DNA of 64,000 nt from the NCBI GenBank assembly GCA_900469955.1, contig UBYX01000019.1, forward strand, positions 19,619-83,618, written 5' to 3'. Positions within the stretch are counted from its first letter, which is position 1. Each line of letters begins with the position of its first letter. The notes beneath the pieces were generated by a model, which searched no databases, was not told where the DNA came from, and was given only the letters and a program-made list of their open reading frames with translations. Source of the DNA: Hyphomicrobiales bacterium (GTDB lineage: Bacteria; Pseudomonadota; Alphaproteobacteria; Rhizobiales; Rhizobiaceae). The position numbers and the translations under genes were made by a program. Positions 10,062 to 20,621 of this stretch are shown one piece after another.

Positions 10062-10934
10062 TCAGTCGCGGCTGATCGGCTTGCGCAACCGACCGGCGAG
10101 ATCCTGGATGTATTGCCATGCGACCCGTCCGGAACGTCCCCCGCGTGTCGTTGCCCATTCGAGCGCTTGCGCGTGCAATATTTCCCGCTCCAGACCGAGG
10201 TCGAAATGGTCGGCATAACCGTCGATCATCGTCAGGTAATCGTCTTGGCTGCATTTATGGAAGCCGAGCCACAGGCCGAAGCGGTCGGAAAGCGACACCT
10301 TTTCCTCCACGGCCTCGGAGGGGTTGATGGCCGTCGACTGCTCGTTTTCGATCATGTTGCGCGGCAACAGATGGCGGCGGTTTGAAGTCGCGTAGAAGAG
10401 CACGTTGTCGGGACGTCCCTCGATCCCGCCGTCGAGGGCGGCTTTCAGCGACTTGTAGGCCGTGTCGTCGTGATCGAAGGAAAGGTCGTCACAGAAGATG
10501 ATGACCCGATGGCCGGACGCTTTCAGAATGTCCAGGAGGTCGGGCAATGAGGAAACGTCCTCCCGATGCACCTCGACAAGCTTCAAGGGGACGCCCGCCG
10601 CCGAACGGACATCCTCGTGAACAGCTTTGACGAGGGAGGATTTGCCCATGCCGCGTGCGCCCCAGAGCAGCACGTTGTTGGCTGGAAAACCCTCGGCAAA
10701 GCGTTGGGTGTTTTCATGCAGGATGTCGCGGACGTGATCGACGCCGCGGATCAGCTTCAGGGCGACGCGGTTCGGACGCGGGACCGGCGAAAGACGCCGG
10801 TTGGTCGGCACCCACACGAAGCAGTCGGCGGCATTCCAATCGTTGATTGCCGGCGGCGGTCCGGCGAGCCGCTCAAGGGCATCCGCGAGCCTGCGAACTT
10901 CGGTCAGGATCAGGGTATTGATGTCGTCGCTCAT
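10062..10934 (-). CDS. DUF815-family AAA ATPase
   Basis: P-loop ATPase of the DUF815 family; the cellular role is not established. The 290-residue product has Walker A GARGMGKSS (about 90-98) and Walker B VIIFCDDLSF (about 143-152). Sensor-like ATSNRRHLLPR and FGLWLGF further on are typical of the family. The ATG at 10934 follows GGAGGAATACG, an excellent ribosome site, so the long open stretch upstream is not coding. It is transcribed divergently from yajC and converges on the terminator at 9987-10011. Confidence 0.88.
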   Translation of the reverse strand: MSDDINTLILTEVRRLADALERLAGPPPAINDWNAADCFVWVPTNRRLSPVPRPNRVALKLIRGVDHVRDILHENTQRFAEGFPANNVLLWGARGMGKSSLVKAVHEDVRSAAGVPLKLVEVHREDVSSLPDLLDILKASGHRVIIFCDDLSFDHDDTAYKSLKAALDGGIEGRPDNVLFYATSNRRHLLPRNMIENEQSTAINPSEAVEEKVSLSDRFGLWLGFHKCSQDDYLTMIDGYADHFDLGLEREILHAQALEWATTRGGRSGRVAWQYIQDLAGRLRKPISRD

Positions 10935-11050
10935 CGTATTCCTCCGCTCGTTCAGACGGCTTCGATGCTCTCGTTGCTGCGGTATCATGGCAGTTGATGC
11001 GTCAAAAGGCTGCGAGCAGTGGATTCGGTACTGTTCACAACCTGTTTCTG

Positions 11051-11078
11051 TTGCATTCCGGCTCATCACAACTATATT
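11051..11078 (+). promoter_or_regulatory. Candidate sigma-70 promoter for yajC
   Basis: TTGCAT, 16 bases, TATATT in the 195-base divergent gap between the DUF815 gene and yajC. The expected start near 11085 leaves a leader of about 45 bases before the TAGGAG ribosome site. No other strong motif is seen in this gap. Confidence 0.5.
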
Positions 11079-11129
11079 CCGGCGGCTTGTAACGGGGGCT
11101 AGGGTCTCCGGTAATCTTAGGAGTTCTCG

Positions 11130-11477
11130 ATGTTCATTACCGAAGCGTTCGCCCAGGCCGAAGGCGCCGCACCCGGAGCCTCCGCATTTGGCTCCGGCCT
11201 TGAAATGCTGTTCCTTTTCGCCCCTCTGATGGTGGTCTGGTATTTCTTTCTGATCCGCCCGCAGCGTGCCGCTCAGAAGAAGCGTCAGGAGACGCTGTCG
11301 TCGATCCGGCGCGGTGATCAGGTCGTTCTCGGCGGCGGCATCACCGGCAAGGTGAGCAAGGTCATCGACGATTCCGAAGTCGAAGTTGAAATCGCGGAAG
11401 GCGTGAAGATCCGCGCCATGCGGGCCTATATCGCGGAAGTTCGGGTCAAGGGCGAGCCGGTTAAGACCGAAGCCTGA
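11130..11477 (+). CDS. yajC: Preprotein translocase accessory subunit YajC
   Basis: Single-span membrane protein associated with SecDF-YidC. The 115-residue product has a membrane segment (about 25-45, LFLFAPLMVVWYFFLIRPQ) ending in the family hallmark FLIRPQ, then a cytoplasmic domain with RRGDQVVLGGGITGKV. Start and TAGGAG site are clear. In most bacteria, and in the relatives I recall, secD/secF follow directly; here the next gene is the Mth938-domain protein with only a hairpin between. Confidence 0.95.
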   Translation: MFITEAFAQAEGAAPGASAFGSGLEMLFLFAPLMVVWYFFLIRPQRAAQKKRQETLSSIRRGDQVVLGGGITGKVSKVIDDSEVEVEIAEGVKIRAMRAYIAEVRVKGEPVKTEA

Positions 11478-11517
11478 TTGTGGCTGGCACGCCCGAGCGA
11501 GCTTGTAGAAATCGGAA

Positions 11518-11536
11518 GGGCCGGATTGTCCGGCCC
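11518..11536 (+). terminator. Intergenic hairpin after yajC
   Basis: Stem GGGCCGGA / TCCGGCCC with a 3-base loop, followed after five bases by CTTTTT. This is a plausible terminator or attenuator lying exactly where secDF would be expected. Confidence 0.6.
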
Positions 11537-11563
11537 GAAACTTTTTAAGGTATGTTGCGCACC

Positions 11564-11950
11564 ATGGCGAAAGGCATCGAAATCCGCGAAGCCCATTTTC
11601 CCGGTCGCGCTCCGATCGATGCCTATGGCAACGGTGGTTTCCGTTTTGCCGACATGTCGCATCGCGGCTCCTTGCTCTGCCTTCCGTCCGGCATCCATGG
11701 CTGGGATCTGCAGGAAGGCGATCCGCTGACCGTCGAGGCCTTCGCCAGGGTGTTGGCGGAAGCGGAAGGTATCGAAGTGGTGCTTGTCGGTACGGGTGCA
11801 AACCTGAAGCCGCTTCCCGCCGATTTGAAGGCCGCGCTCAAAGCGAAGGGTATTGCTTCCGATCCGATGAGCACCGGCGCGGCGGTCCGGACCTTCAATA
11901 TCATGCTGGCCGAATCGCGCGCCGTGGCGGCCGCCCTGATTGCGGTCTGA
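11564..11950 (+). CDS. Mth938-domain protein (NDUFAF3-like)
   Basis: Small single-domain protein of the Mth938/DUF498 family, whose mitochondrial member NDUFAF3 is a complex I assembly factor. The product (128 residues from 11564) has the family pattern IDAYGNGGFRFADMSHRGSLL, then VVLVGTGANLKPLP and a C-terminal STGAAVRTFNIMLAESR. An ATG four codons earlier (11552) is equally possible. It is followed two bases after its stop by the NDUFAF6-like gene, so the pair is co-expressed. A role in respiratory complex assembly is inferred from eukaryotic homologues and not shown here. Confidence 0.85.
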   Translation: MAKGIEIREAHFPGRAPIDAYGNGGFRFADMSHRGSLLCLPSGIHGWDLQEGDPLTVEAFARVLAEAEGIEVVLVGTGANLKPLPADLKAALKAKGIASDPMSTGAAVRTFNIMLAESRAVAAALIAV

Positions 11951-11951
11951 T

Positions 11952-12806
11952 ATGAGTGATTTTCCAAATGAGACCGGCGACCTGTGTCTTTCGACGCTGC
12001 GGGATACGGACCGCGATCGCTATCTTGCGTGCCTCCTCTCGCCGGTGGACAAGCGCGGCGCGCTCGCCGCGCTCTATGCCTTCAACGCCGAGATTGCCCG
12101 CGTGCGCGATGTGGTGCGCGAACCGCTGCCGGGAGAAATCCGCCTGCAGTGGTGGCGTGACCTCTTGGAAGGCAATGCGCATGGCGACAGCGGCGGAAAC
12201 CCCGTGGCCGCAGGGCTGATCGCCGCCCTAGAGATGTATCGTCTGCCTCGGCAGACGCTCGTCGACATGGTCGAGGCACGGATATTCGACCTCTATGACG
12301 ACCCGATTGCCGACCGCAATGCGCTTGAGGGATATGCCGGTGAAACGGCCTCGGCGCTGATCCAGCTTGCGAGCCTGATCCTCTCCGCCGAGGACGCCGC
12401 CCGATCCGCCGAAGCGGCAGGCCATGCGGGCGTGGCGCAGGCGATCGCCGGCTTCCTGCTGCTGATGCCGGTTCACAGGCAACGCCATCAGCTCTATCTG
12501 CCGCTCGACATTTTGGCTGCTACGGGGCTTGATCGAGACACTTTCCTGCGCGGCGAGGACAAGCCCCGGATTTCCGCAGCGATCGATGCCTTTGCCGGCC
12601 TCGGCCTCGAGCATCTTGCCAAGGCGCGGAAAGCCGGTCGGGTTCCAGCCGCCGTCTTCCCGGCCTTCCTGCCGGTAGCGCTTGCTGAACCTGTCTTGCG
12701 CGGCGCAGCGCGAGCCGGGGCGGCCGCGCTCGACCTCTCCCTGCAATCGCCGCAATGGCGGCGCCAACTGAGATTGCTGAAGGCAGGCATTAGCCGCCGG
12801 TTTTGA
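11952..12806 (+). CDS. Squalene/phytoene synthase-fold protein (NDUFAF6-like)
   Basis: The 284-residue helical protein belongs to the squalene/phytoene synthase superfamily: AALYAFNAEIARVRD, EIRLQWWRDLLEG and YAGETASALIQLASL match conserved helices. I do not see the paired DxxxD prenyl-diphosphate motifs of catalytic members; the first would lie near AEIARVRDVV. This is the pattern of the complex I assembly factor NDUFAF6. Its tight linkage to the NDUFAF3-like gene favours that reading over terpenoid synthesis. The start is ATG 11952, not the upstream in-frame codon at 11940. Confidence 0.82.
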   Translation: MSDFPNETGDLCLSTLRDTDRDRYLACLLSPVDKRGALAALYAFNAEIARVRDVVREPLPGEIRLQWWRDLLEGNAHGDSGGNPVAAGLIAALEMYRLPRQTLVDMVEARIFDLYDDPIADRNALEGYAGETASALIQLASLILSAEDAARSAEAAGHAGVAQAIAGFLLLMPVHRQRHQLYLPLDILAATGLDRDTFLRGEDKPRISAAIDAFAGLGLEHLAKARKAGRVPAAVFPAFLPVALAEPVLRGAARAGAAALDLSLQSPQWRRQLRLLKAGISRRF

Positions 12807-12882
12807 ACGGACGCCAAATTCGCACAAGGCTCGTCGTTTAAAGCGGCCAAGGCATAGGCAGGCGCATCAAAGGAGAAGCGGC

Positions 12883-13389
12883 GTGAGTCCCGTCATTGTC
12901 TGGTTGATCATCTTCGTGCTCCTGATGGCGCTCGCCTACTATGTGACCCGTTTGATCGGCAAGGATCAGGAGGGCAACCGTCACGATACCGGCCTCGCCA
13001 TCCTTGAATTCGGACGGGCCTTTCCGAACGAGGCGATCCGCAGCCTGCATGTGACCGCCGACGCCGAGGCGATCTTCGTTCGGCTGTACGGCAGCAAGGC
13101 CGGCTTCATGCGCAGCCGCCGCAATCACTATGCCTGCCATCTGATCGCTCCCGGCCGGGTGCGGGTCTTCCCGCTGCCGAACGCGAAGGGGTTCAGCGTC
13201 GAATTCCTCGACGCGCCGACACAGAACGGAACCTTCGTCTTCTCTTCGGAAAAAGAGGCCGCTGAAGTCTCGCTCTGGCTGCTGGACAACTACGTCAACA
13301 TTCCCGATCGCGGAGCCGACGAAACGTCGGAAGCGCCCGCTGAAGCTGACGCCTCCGGTGGAAGCATCAGTCCCGATCGAGCCAACTAG
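12883..13389 (+). CDS. Conserved membrane-anchored protein of unknown function
   Basis: The 168-residue product has one N-terminal membrane segment ([18 protein letters not shown], about 4-21), then a soluble domain of about 120 residues and an acidic, serine-rich tail. I do not recognise the soluble domain. The start is GTG at 12883 after an AAGGAG site. Its 3' end overlaps the 3' end of the convergent trmFO by 23 bases. Confidence 0.75.
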   Translation: MSPVIVWLIIFVLLMALAYYVTRLIGKDQEGNRHDTGLAILEFGRAFPNEAIRSLHVTADAEAIFVRLYGSKAGFMRSRRNHYACHLIAPGRVRVFPLPNAKGFSVEFLDAPTQNGTFVFSSEKEAAEVSLWLLDNYVNIPDRGADETSEAPAEADASGGSISPDRAN

Positions 13390-14776
13390 AGCAGTCCTGC
13401 AAGGCACGGGCCGCCAGCAACTGACGTTTCATCACCGTCTTGTCCTTGCCGCGAAAACGCTTGACGCCCTCCGGCTTGACGATGGAGCCGGGCTCCAGCT
13501 CTGGAAACAATCCGAAATTGACGTTCATCGGCTGGAAGGAGCGCTTTCCCGGCTCGTCTTCCGAAACCAGATGGCCGCCGGTGATATGGCCGAGCAACGA
13601 ACCGAAGGCGGTCGTTGCCGGCGGGCTGACCAGCGGCTCACCCTTGCGCTCGGCGGCGGCGAAACGGCCGGCGAGAAGGCCGATCGCCGCACTCTCCACA
13701 TATCCTTCGCAGCCGGTGATCTGACCCGCGAAACGTAGGCCTGGCCTGCTTTTGAGGGTCAGCGTCTTGTCCAAAAGCACGGGCGAGTGGATATAGGTGT
13801 TGCGGTGCAGGCCTCCGAGGCGGGCAAATTCCGCATTCTGCAGGCCCGGAATCATCCGGAAGATCTCCGCCTGCGCGCCGTATTTGAGCTTCGTCTGGAA
13901 ACCCACCATGTTGTAGAGCGTGCCGAGCGCGTTGTCCTGGCGAAGCTGCACGACGGCATAGGCCTTTACGGTCGGATTGTGCGCATTGGTGAGCCCCATC
14001 GGCTTCATCGGACCATGACGCAGCGTTTCCCGGCCGCGCTCCGCCATTACCTCGATCGGCAGACAGCCGTCGAAGTAAGGTGTGCCTTCCCATTCCTTGA
14101 AGCCGACCGTATCGCCGGCGATGAGCGCATCGACGAAGGCATTATACTGCGCTTCATCCAAGGGGCAGTTGATATAGTCCTTGCCCGTGCCGCCCGGACC
14201 GACCTTGTCGTAACGCGACTGGTACCAGCAGATGCCCATGTCGATCGAATCGCGATGGACGATCGGCGCGATGGCGTCGAAAAAGGCGAGCGAATCTTCG
14301 CCGGTCTCCGCCTGAATGGCGGCGGCGAGCGCCGGCGAGGTAAGGGGGCCGGTGGCGATGATCGCCAGATCCCAGTCCTTCGGCGGCAGACCCTGGATTT
14401 CCTCGCGCACCACGGTGATCAGCGGATGCTTTTCGATCGCCTCCGTAACCGCTTCGGAAAAGCCGTCACGGTCGACCGCGAGCGCGCCGCCGGCAGGCAC
14501 CTGGTTCCTGTCGGCCGAGGCGATGATCAGGGAACTAGCAAGCCGCATTTCCGCGTGGATGACGCCGACCGCATTGGCCGTCGCGTCGTCGGAGCGGAAG
14601 GAATTGGAGCATACGAGTTCGGCCAGACCGTCGGTCTTGTGGGCGTCGGTGCCGCGCACGCCGCGCATTTCATGGAGAACCACCGGCACGCCAGCCTGAG
14701 CGATTTGCCAGGAGGCTTCCGATCCGGCGAGACCGCCGCCGATGACATGGATGGGGGAAAGGGAATTGTTCGTCAT
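13367..14776 (-). CDS. trmFO: Methylenetetrahydrofolate-tRNA-(uracil-5-)-methyltransferase TrmFO
   Basis: Folate- and FAD-dependent enzyme making ribothymidine at position 54 of tRNAs. The 469-residue protein starts with the FAD-binding [17 protein letters not shown] (about 9-25). It has the conserved [11 protein letters not shown] with the cysteine near residue 55, and the C-terminal [24 protein letters not shown] typical of GidA/TrmFO. Its length is normal. It is transcribed alone and lies downstream of the DUF1127 gene, separated by a strong palindrome. Confidence 0.96.
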   Translation of the reverse strand: MTNNSLSPIHVIGGGLAGSEASWQIAQAGVPVVLHEMRGVRGTDAHKTDGLAELVCSNSFRSDDATANAVGVIHAEMRLASSLIIASADRNQVPAGGALAVDRDGFSEAVTEAIEKHPLITVVREEIQGLPPKDWDLAIIATGPLTSPALAAAIQAETGEDSLAFFDAIAPIVHRDSIDMGICWYQSRYDKVGPGGTGKDYINCPLDEAQYNAFVDALIAGDTVGFKEWEGTPYFDGCLPIEVMAERGRETLRHGPMKPMGLTNAHNPTVKAYAVVQLRQDNALGTLYNMVGFQTKLKYGAQAEIFRMIPGLQNAEFARLGGLHRNTYIHSPVLLDKTLTLKSRPGLRFAGQITGCEGYVESAAIGLLAGRFAAAERKGEPLVSPPATTAFGSLLGHITGGHLVSEDEPGKRSFQPMNVNFGLFPELEPGSIVKPEGVKRFRGKDKTVMKRQLLAARALQDCSSWLDRD

Positions 14777-14833
14777 GGCCGGCTCATTATCATGCCGTTT
14801 GTCTAACCCAAATCAAAAATGGGCCGGAATCAA

Positions 14834-14857
14834 AAAGGCACCTGATCAGGTGCCTTT
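14834..14857 (-). terminator. Perfect 24-base palindrome, terminator of the first DUF1127 gene
   Basis: A perfect self-complementary stretch with arms AAAGGCACCTGA / TCAGGTGCCTTT, followed on the minus strand by TTTGATT. It sits between the DUF1127 stop and trmFO and probably separates the two transcripts. Confidence 0.75.
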
Positions 14858-14944
14858 GATACGTCCTTGGATGTTCTGCCGGGCATGCCGTTGGCTTCTC
14901 GCCGCTGCGGCGTCGCGCGGCGCAAATCCGGCTTGCTGGGCGGC

Positions 14945-15088
14945 TTAGCGGAAGGAGCGCGATGCGATGTTACGGATATCGTAACGGGTCAGACCGATGT
15001 CGTTGAGCGCCTGGTTGGAAAGATTGCCAAGCTCATTCATCGTGCGGCGGTAGCTGATCCAGTTCTTAGCGATGCGGATCGGGTTCAT
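14945..15088 (-). CDS. DUF1127-family small protein
   Basis: A 47-residue protein starting MNPIRIAKNWISYRR and continuing with NELGNLSNQALNDIGLTRYDI, the arginine-rich DUF1127 (YjiS-like) core. In other alphaproteobacteria such proteins bind RNA and affect small-RNA turnover and stress adaptation. The ribosome site TTGAGGAAACG is good. It is the second of two tandem DUF1127 genes downstream of the CCUCCUCCC hairpin RNA, with its own terminator at 14834-14857. Confidence 0.85.
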   Translation of the reverse strand: MNPIRIAKNWISYRRTMNELGNLSNQALNDIGLTRYDIRNIASRSFR

Positions 15089-15276
15089 GGTCGTTTCCTC
15101 AAGATTTGTCCTGATGCTCTGTCGTCATCAGCGATGTCAGTCTTATACGACCGCATAATAAGAAAGTGCAGTGCAAAAAATATGCGACTGCCATGCAAAT
15201 GTGCATGAGGTTGATGAATTTTACAGCTAAGCCTGAAAATCCGGCACGGAATACAAACGGCTGAAAATAAAAGAAA

Positions 15277-15300
15277 AGCGCCTCCCGGGAGGGAGGCGCT
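15277..15300 (-). terminator. Rho-independent terminator of the second DUF1127 gene
   Basis: Ten-base-pair stem AGCGCCTCCC / GGGAGGCGCT with a 4-base loop, followed on the minus strand by TTTCTTTTATTTT. It lies 31 bases past the DUF1127 stop. Confidence 0.85.
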
Positions 15301-15330
15301 CTTAAAAATCGGCGATACCGGTTGGTCGGC

Positions 15331-15477
15331 TTAGAAGCCGACTGCAGTCCGTGCAACCCGGCGGATGTCCGCGCGGCCGATGCCGAGGTCGTTGAGTTCA
15401 CGGTCGCTCATGCGGCCGAGCTCGTTGACGGTTTCGCGGTACTTGCGCCAGCTGGTGAGCTTCTGTGCGATGTTCAT
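15331..15477 (-). CDS. DUF1127-family small protein
   Basis: A 48-residue DUF1127 protein beginning MNIAQKLTSWRKYRETVNEL and containing RMSDRELNDLGIGRADIRR, the conserved core. The start at 15477 has a GAAAGGGACAAG site; longer readings to 15591 are not supported. It lies about 210 bases downstream of the hairpin RNA on the same strand. An association of DUF1127 genes with CCUCCUCCC small RNAs is known from Rhodobacter, which makes a shared regulatory unit plausible here. Confidence 0.88.
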   Translation of the reverse strand: MNIAQKLTSWRKYRETVNELGRMSDRELNDLGIGRADIRRVARTAVGF

Positions 15478-15689
15478 GATCTTGTCCCTTTCAAGGCCCT
15501 TGCCAGCAGCCCCTACGGCGCTGACTTCAATCTCATGACCGCTAATATATGCTGCGTCGCAAAAAGTAACAGCGCCTATTCGGTATGTCACCTATGCAGT
15601 GAGCGCATTACGAAACGATTAACCAATTTTGGTGGCGGGTAAAATATGGGCATTTTTGCACGGCTCTGGGCGGAATCATCTTTTGCAGC

Positions 15690-15873
15690 GCAAAAAATAA
15701 CGCCCACCGGGGGAGGAGGTCCGGTGGGCGTCATTTGTAACGACCGGCGATTTGGGAGGAGGAGGATCGCCAGTCCCATCGGGCTCACGCTGGGAGGAGG
15801 AGTGCGTCGCCCGAATTCCGTCGCGGGAATCACGTCCCGAGGGCACTTCTTCATTCCGAAACGGATGCCAGAC
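15690..15873 (-). ncRNA. Candidate small RNA with three CCUCCUCCC-loop hairpins (alpha-r14/cuckoo type)
   Basis: On the minus strand three hairpins follow each other. The first is 15812-15781 (imperfect stem GGGC..ACGC / GCGT..GCCC). The second is 15771-15746 (GGCGAT / ATCGCC). The third is 15730-15701 (a 10-bp stem CGCCCACCGG / CCGGTGGGCG). Each loop exposes CCTCCTCCC, an anti-Shine-Dalgarno sequence, and the third stem is followed by TTATTTTTTG and so also acts as terminator. This architecture matches the CUCCUCCC-loop RNAs of Rhodobacter (CcsR) and the rhizobial alpha-r14 family. The 5' end is inferred from the candidate promoter at 15880-15904. No ORF explains this stretch, and only the 5' end and expression are uncertain. 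Confidence 0.72.
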
Positions 15874-15879
15874 CGTCCG

Positions 15880-15904
15880 AACCAGAAAGACCGGATAACG
15901 TTCC
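15880..15904 (-). promoter_or_regulatory. Candidate EcfG (general stress sigma) promoter
   Basis: On the minus strand GGAAC, 16 bases, GGTT, one mismatch from the EcfG consensus GGAAC-N16/17-CGTT. It would start transcription near 15873, just before the hairpin RNA. The rest of the gap from 15905 to the tRNA at 16207 holds only an inverted repeat GGCATGC / GCATGCC at 15972-15992 and no gene I can support. Confidence 0.4.
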
Positions 15905-16206
15905 AATCAATCTCTGTATTTGCATATTACGAAGCTGCGCGCTCATTGTGCAGTGCAATATAGGAATGGTTGGCATGCAACCTTCGCATGCCTTCGTTCC
16001 AGTTGGTTTCAATATACACATTAGAATTTAATAAAAAGTTAAGCATCCGCGACCGCCGGATGACAGGCCTCGGGAAGCATGTTTTCCGGGCTTTTGCGGA
16101 AGTGCCAAAAAACCGTCATTTTCCCTTTGCGCGCGCTGAAACGGGTGATATAGAGACGCGCGCTCCGGAAGGCCTCAGGCCACGAGGATTTTCGACGCGG
16201 TGGGGC

Positions 16207-16291
<85 letters not shown>

Positions 16292-16438
16292 GCACCGCCG
16301 GGAGTGCGGTCCGAGCCGGGTCTGGCGAGCAGGACCGGCGCTCCTTGAAGCCGCGGCCGGTCTCACAAGGTTCCGGCGATGTGCTCATAAAAACGAACGG
16401 CTGTCTGAGCACCGCCGCCACGATATGAAGGTTTAAAA

Positions 16439-17929
16439 ATGCAGGTTACCGAAACGCTCGCTGAAGGGCTGAAGCGCGAAATCAAGGTCGTTATCCCGAA
16501 GAAGGATATGGAGGCCGAACTGAACGTTCGCCTCGCCGACGCCAAGGACAAGGTCCGCATCAACGGTTTCCGTCCGGGCAAGGTGCCGCTTCCGCATCTC
16601 AAGAAGATGTACGGCAAGTCGATCATGGCTGACCTCGTCAACGAGATCGTTCGCGAACGCCCGACCAAGATCCTCTCGGAGCGCGGCGAAAAGTCGGCGA
16701 CGCAGCCGTCGGTCGCCATGACCGAGGATGAAGCCGAAGCCGAAAAGATCCTGAATGCTCAGGCCGATTTCGAGTTCACGCTCTCCTACGAAGTCATTCC
16801 GCCGATCGAGCTGAAGCCGACCAGCGGCCTGTCCGTGGTACGGGAAGTGGTGGAAGTCACCGAAGAGGAAGTCGCCGAGCAGATCGAAAAGATCGCGGAA
16901 AGCGCTCGCACCTTTGAAGCCAAGAAGGGCAAGGCCGCCGATGGCGACCGCGTCACCATGAACTATCTCGGCAAAGTCGACGGCGAAGCCTTTGATGGCG
17001 GCGCTGCCGAGGACGCCGAACTGGTTCTCGGTTCGGGCCGCTTCATCCCGGGCTTCGAAGATCAGCTCGTCGGCGTCAAGGCCGGCGACGAAAAGCAGAT
17101 CACCGTGACCTTCCCGGCTGACTATCCGGCCGCCAACCTTGCCGGCAAGGACGCCACCTTCGACATCACCGTCAAGGAAGTCGCGGCACCTGCCGCAATC
17201 GAAATCAACGACGAACTTGCCTCCAAGCTCGGTATCGAATCCGTCGACCGTCTCAAGGAGATTGTCCGCGGCCAGATCGAAAGCCAGTACGGCAGCGTTA
17301 CCCGTCAGAAGGTAAAGCGTCAGATCCTCGACCAGCTTGACGAACTCTACAAGTTCGACACCCCGCAGGGCCTCGTCGATGCCGAGTTTGAAAACATCTG
17401 GCGTCAGATCAACACCGATTTGCAGCAGTCCGGCAAAACCTTCGCGGATGAAGACACCACCGAGGAAGATGCTCGCGCCGAATACCGCAAGCTCGCCGAG
17501 CGTCGCGTTCGCCTGGGTCTCGTTCTGTCCGAAATCGGCGAAAAGGCCGGCGTCGAAGTGACGGAAGAAGAGATGCAGCGTGCCCTTTACGCTCAGCTTC
17601 AGCAGTTCCCGGGCCAGCAGAAGGAAATCCTCGATTTCTTCCGCAACACCCCCGGCGCTTCGGCGTCGCTCCGCGCCCCGATCTTCGAAGAGAAGGTCGT
17701 GGACAAGCTGCTCTCCGAAATCAAGGTCACCGACAAGACCGTGACGAAGGAAGAGCTGATGGCCGAAGACGAGGCCGAGTCCGCTGAAAAGCCGGCCAAG
17801 AAGAAGGCCGCTCCGAAGAAGGCTGCCAAGGCCGAAGCGGCTGACGAAGCCGGCGAAGGCGAAGAAGCTGCCGCTCCGAAGAAGAAGGCTGCTCCGAAGA
17901 AGAAGGCCGCTGAAGACAGCGCCGAATAA
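16439..17929 (+). CDS. tig: Trigger factor (ribosome-associated chaperone)
   Basis: Binds nascent chains at the ribosome exit and has peptidyl-prolyl isomerase activity. The 496-residue protein has the ribosome-binding signature [17 protein letters not shown] (about 39-55), an FKBP-type domain with [20 protein letters not shown] (about 168-187), the helical C-domain, and a Lys/Ala/Glu-rich tail of some 60 residues that is longer than in E. coli but usual in rhizobia. The start is ATG at 16439. Confidence 0.97.
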   Translation: MQVTETLAEGLKREIKVVIPKKDMEAELNVRLADAKDKVRINGFRPGKVPLPHLKKMYGKSIMADLVNEIVRERPTKILSERGEKSATQPSVAMTEDEAEAEKILNAQADFEFTLSYEVIPPIELKPTSGLSVVREVVEVTEEEVAEQIEKIAESARTFEAKKGKAADGDRVTMNYLGKVDGEAFDGGAAEDAELVLGSGRFIPGFEDQLVGVKAGDEKQITVTFPADYPAANLAGKDATFDITVKEVAAPAAIEINDELASKLGIESVDRLKEIVRGQIESQYGSVTRQKVKRQILDQLDELYKFDTPQGLVDAEFENIWRQINTDLQQSGKTFADEDTTEEDARAEYRKLAERRVRLGLVLSEIGEKAGVEVTEEEMQRALYAQLQQFPGQQKEILDFFRNTPGASASLRAPIFEEKVVDKLLSEIKVTDKTVTKEELMAEDEAESAEKPAKKKAAPKKAAKAEAADEAGEGEEAAAPKKKAAPKKKAAEDSAE

Positions 17930-17949
17930 GCTTCGCATTGAATGTGTAG

Positions 17950-17981
17950 AAAAGCCGGGTCGGCGACGATCCGGCTTTTTT
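17950..17981 (+). terminator. Rho-independent terminator of tig
   Basis: Stem AAAAGCCGG / CCGGCTTTT with a 12-base loop and a run of T, starting 20 bases past the tig stop. Confidence 0.85.
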
Positions 17982-18009
17982 GTTGTGACAACCTCCAAAG
18001 TTCTCCGCC

Positions 18010-19632
<1,623 letters not shown>

Positions 19633-19675
19633 AGGTGGACTAGCTGTTGGACGCTGGCGCACAGCAACTGCTGGG

Positions 19676-19855
19676 CTATCCGCGGCCGCCGTTTGGCTTC
19701 GGGACCGGGCTGATGTCAAGCTGTTGCCGTGGCTGATTTTGCGCCATCTCGCTATCCTGGCTGCTGATTTTGAGCAGGGTGCCGATCCCTACGATCCCCG
19801 CCAGTATAAGAGCACCAATAATTTCATATCGGGGCATTCCGAACCGATTAGACAT
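19676..19855 (-). CDS. Small membrane protein (59 residues)
   Basis: A short gene not overlapping its neighbours, starting MSNRFGMPRYEIIGA, with one membrane segment (about 12-29, IIGALILAGIVGIGTLLK) and a polar Gln/Pro-rich tail. The ribosome site TAGGAG lies nine bases before the ATG. A GGAAC-type stress promoter candidate is placed to start transcription about 20 bases upstream. I do not recognise the family. It converges on the ABC-F gene. Confidence 0.7.
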   Translation of the reverse strand: MSNRFGMPRYEIIGALILAGIVGIGTLLKISSQDSEMAQNQPRQQLDISPVPKPNGGRG

Positions 19856-19880
19856 GCTCGCAACTCCTAATCAAGTTACT

Positions 19881-19905
19881 TACGCGCGTCGTTGAAAAAT
19901 GTTCC
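19881..19905 (-). promoter_or_regulatory. Candidate EcfG-type promoter of the 59-residue membrane protein
   Basis: On the minus strand GGAAC, 16 bases, CGTA, one mismatch from GGAAC-N16/17-CGTT, at the right distance from the ATG at 19855. The remaining bases up to osmC at 20074 show nothing else I can name. Confidence 0.4.
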
Positions 19906-20073
19906 CGATGCGCTCCGCCGGACTGCTCTGGAGATCCGGTGTGGGCACCTGTCCCGACGATCTTTCTTGATAACCGGTCGCAGCACATCCATGCTGCGCG
20001 GGAATGTTAAAGGCTGCCCCTGCCGCGCAGCCTATATGCAGCCGGCAGGCCTTCACGTGGATGGGAGGACGAA

Positions 20074-20481
20074 ATGGTGACCTCTACCGTCGAGTTGCGC
20101 AATGTCGTGGGGACAGAAGTGGCGTTGGGATGGGCGGGCGGTCATACGGTCGTGGTCGATCGTCCGGAGGGAAAAGCCGGCGGCAAGGGTCTCGGCTTCA
20201 ACGGCGCCCAGCTTCTCGGCTTGGCGATCGGCGGCTGTTATTGCAACGACCTCCGCTATGCGGCACACGAAATGGGTGTCGTATTGGGAGAGATCGAAGT
20301 GACGGTGACCGTGACGCTGGATGGCGTGCCACTTTTGGCAACAGGCGTCGAACTCGCCGTCCGCTGCGAAACTACGGACGGATCGGATGCGCGCCTCGTC
20401 GTGGATAGGGCGTGGCAAGTCTGTACCGTCGCCAATTCTCTCCGGCTCGGCATCCCGGTCAATATCGTCTCCCGTGCGTAG
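20074..20481 (+). CDS. OsmC-family peroxidase-like protein
   Basis: A 135-residue OsmC/Ohr-fold protein. The two cysteines expected of thiol peroxidases are visible in GGCYCNDLRYAAHEMG (about 50-65) and VCTVANSL (about 121-128), though the first block has an extra cysteine. A role in reducing organic hydroperoxides is inferred from the family. The ATG at 20074 follows GGGAGGACGAA. It is a monocistronic gene with no regulator next to it. Confidence 0.8.
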   Translation: MVTSTVELRNVVGTEVALGWAGGHTVVVDRPEGKAGGKGLGFNGAQLLGLAIGGCYCNDLRYAAHEMGVVLGEIEVTVTVTLDGVPLLATGVELAVRCETTDGSDARLVVDRAWQVCTVANSLRLGIPVNIVSRA

Positions 20482-20621
20482 CACGAGAGTGCGCTGGCCG
20501 CGAGGCTAGGTCGACATCTGGCATCACATCTTGCTCTGGCAGCCCGCCTGGCCAATCGAGGGGCTTACACTACCCGCAACCACGTCGCCCAATAGGGCTA
20601 CGAGGGCCAATCGGGGGCAAC

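Noticed and set aside
11939..12806. Phytoene or squalene synthesis (carotenoid/hopanoid) for the synthase-fold gene
   Set aside because: The prenyl-diphosphate DxxxD motifs are not seen, and the neighbours are not terpenoid genes; the NDUFAF6-like reading fits better.
15972..15992. Inverted repeat GGCATGC / GCATGCC upstream of the hairpin RNA
   Set aside because: No T run on either strand and no known operator match; noted only as a possible binding site.
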